A DNA stretch of 5,711 nt from Betaproteobacteria bacterium UBA5582 (lineage in GTDB: Bacteria > Pseudomonadota > Gammaproteobacteria > Burkholderiales > Rhodocyclaceae). The stretch is from NCBI GenBank assembly GCA_002425245.1, contig DILW01000058.1, positions 1 through 5,711 on the forward strand, in the 5' to 3' direction. The translations under genes and the position numbers were made by a program. Under the pieces are notes generated by a model. That model made no database searches. It had not been told where the DNA came from and worked only from the letters and a program-made list of their open reading frames with translations. Below, piece after piece: positions 5,065 to 5,711 of the stretch; the first letter of the stretch is position 1; each line of letters begins with the position of its first letter.

Positions 5065-5711
5065 GTGAATCAGGATTCGATGATCGGGCTGCTGGGCGAA
5101 CTGGTCTCGCATCCCAGCCAGGGCGGGGTGGATTCGCCCTTGCCGGTGCTGAACGTCATTTCCGCCTGGCTGGGCGCGCATGGCGTTGATCATCAATGGC
5201 TGCGCGGCGACGATGGGTCGCCGCTGGGCATCCACGGCGAGATTGCGGGGCGGGACGGCGGGCCGACCTACGTGCTCAATGCCTGCGCCGATACCGCCCC
5301 GTTCGGCGAGCTGGCTGCCTGGCGCCATCCGCCGGATCGGCCGACCGTCGAGGATGGCTGGTTGTATGGGCGCGGCAGCGCCGACAGCAAGGCCGGCATC
5401 GCGGTGTTCTGCCACATTCTTGCCGATCTGGCCGCCGGCCGCGAGTTTGCCGGCAGGCTCGGTTTCGTTTTCGACGCCGAGGAACATACCGGCGCCTTTG
5501 CGGGGATTCTCCGCTACATGGAGACGCGCGCCGGCACGCCGATTGCCGGCGTGATGATCGGCTATCCGGGCAACGAGCGCCTGGTCACCGGCGGCCGCGG
5601 TTTCCTGCGCGCCCGCCTGAATGTGCATGGGATCGGCGCCCACTCCGGCACCTCCGGCCGGGCCGGGATCAACGCCATTGAGCGGGCCGCGGCGCTGCTG
5701 CGGCTGCTCGC
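5065..5711 (+). CDS. M20-family (ArgE/DapE-like) metallohydrolase with altered metal ligands, cut by window edge
   Basis: M20 enzymes hydrolyse N-acyl or peptide bonds, usually with two zinc ions. Numbered from the GTG at 5065, the 215 residues seen comprise the first half of the catalytic domain (about 1-172) and the start of the inserted dimerisation domain (RGFLRARLNVHGIGAHSGTSG, about 178-198). Family motifs are LYGRGSADSKAG (100-111, bridging Asp107) and FDAEEHTG (136-143, catalytic Glu139 and ligand Glu140). The usual His-x-Asp motif reads Cys74-Ala-Asp76, and the usual Gly-Glu-Pro reads Gly-Tyr167-Pro, so both ligands of one zinc appear changed. The start is uncertain. The frame is open through ATGs at 5023, 5038 and 5080; I prefer GTG 5065 because GGGGG lies 6 bases before it and VNQDSMIGLLGELVSHPS gives a normal family N-terminus. 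ATG 5038 is the main alternative. The substrate cannot be named from this fragment. Confidence 0.88.
   Translation, partial: MNQDSMIGLLGELVSHPSQGGVDSPLPVLNVISAWLGAHGVDHQWLRGDDGSPLGIHGEIAGRDGGPTYVLNACADTAPFGELAAWRHPPDRPTVEDGWLYGRGSADSKAGIAVFCHILADLAAGREFAGRLGFVFDAEEHTGAFAGILRYMETRAGTPIAGVMIGYPGNERLVTGGRGFLRARLNVHGIGAHSGTSGRAGINAIERAAALLRLL

Noticed and set aside
5180..5681. Plus-strand frames of 124 and 161 codons overlapping the M20 gene
   Set aside because: They are shifted readings of the M20 frame, which carries recognisable family motifs through to the window end.

Overview
The window looks like chromosomal DNA of a GC-rich betaproteobacterium, most likely in or near the Rhodocyclales. 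This rests on the xseA-sodB pair divergent from an exbB-exbD-lpxK operon, a gene order I associate with that group, and on the sequences of the proteins. No database search was possible.

Layout. On the minus strand (reading right to left) lies a compact operon: exbB (1239-634), exbD (630-214) and the first 71 codons of lpxK (from 214 to the window edge). It codes for an ExbB/ExbD proton-driven inner-membrane motor joined by a 1-base stop/start overlap to the lipid A 4'-kinase, so it concerns the cell envelope. A 285-bp divergent intergenic region (1240-1524) holds a cluster of DnaA-box-like 9-mers next to an AT-rich tract. On the plus strand follow xseA (1525-2748, exonuclease VII large subunit) and sodB (2798-3385, iron superoxide dismutase). 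The sodB promoter lies across the end of xseA. A strong intrinsic terminator at 3427-3455 closes this block, just after a second perfect hairpin.

From 3456 to 4939 the composition falls well below that of the neighbours. This stretch has a short regulatory-looking region, a possible 24-codon leader ORF (3621-3695) and a soluble PAS-histidine kinase (3692-4939) whose ATG overlaps the leader stop as ATGA. The kinase has the sequence style of a hybrid kinase but stops at a Ser-rich tail without a receiver domain. No partner regulator is present in the window.

From about 5020 the GC content rises again. An M20-family (ArgE/DapE-like) metallohydrolase gene begins and runs off the window end. By eye, both residues that in DapE bind only the first zinc are replaced (His to Cys, Glu to Tyr), while the bridging Asp and the Glu-Glu pair remain. 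A G-quadruplex-forming tract on the minus strand lies directly upstream of this gene.

The most interesting points are the altered metal site of the M20 protein, the oriC-like DnaA-box cluster between exbB and xseA, the leader-ORF/kinase coupling in a compositionally distinct insert, and the identical TTAGAATCCG element six bases before two start codons, which suggests leaderless transcripts. I saw no clearly new multi-gene system.
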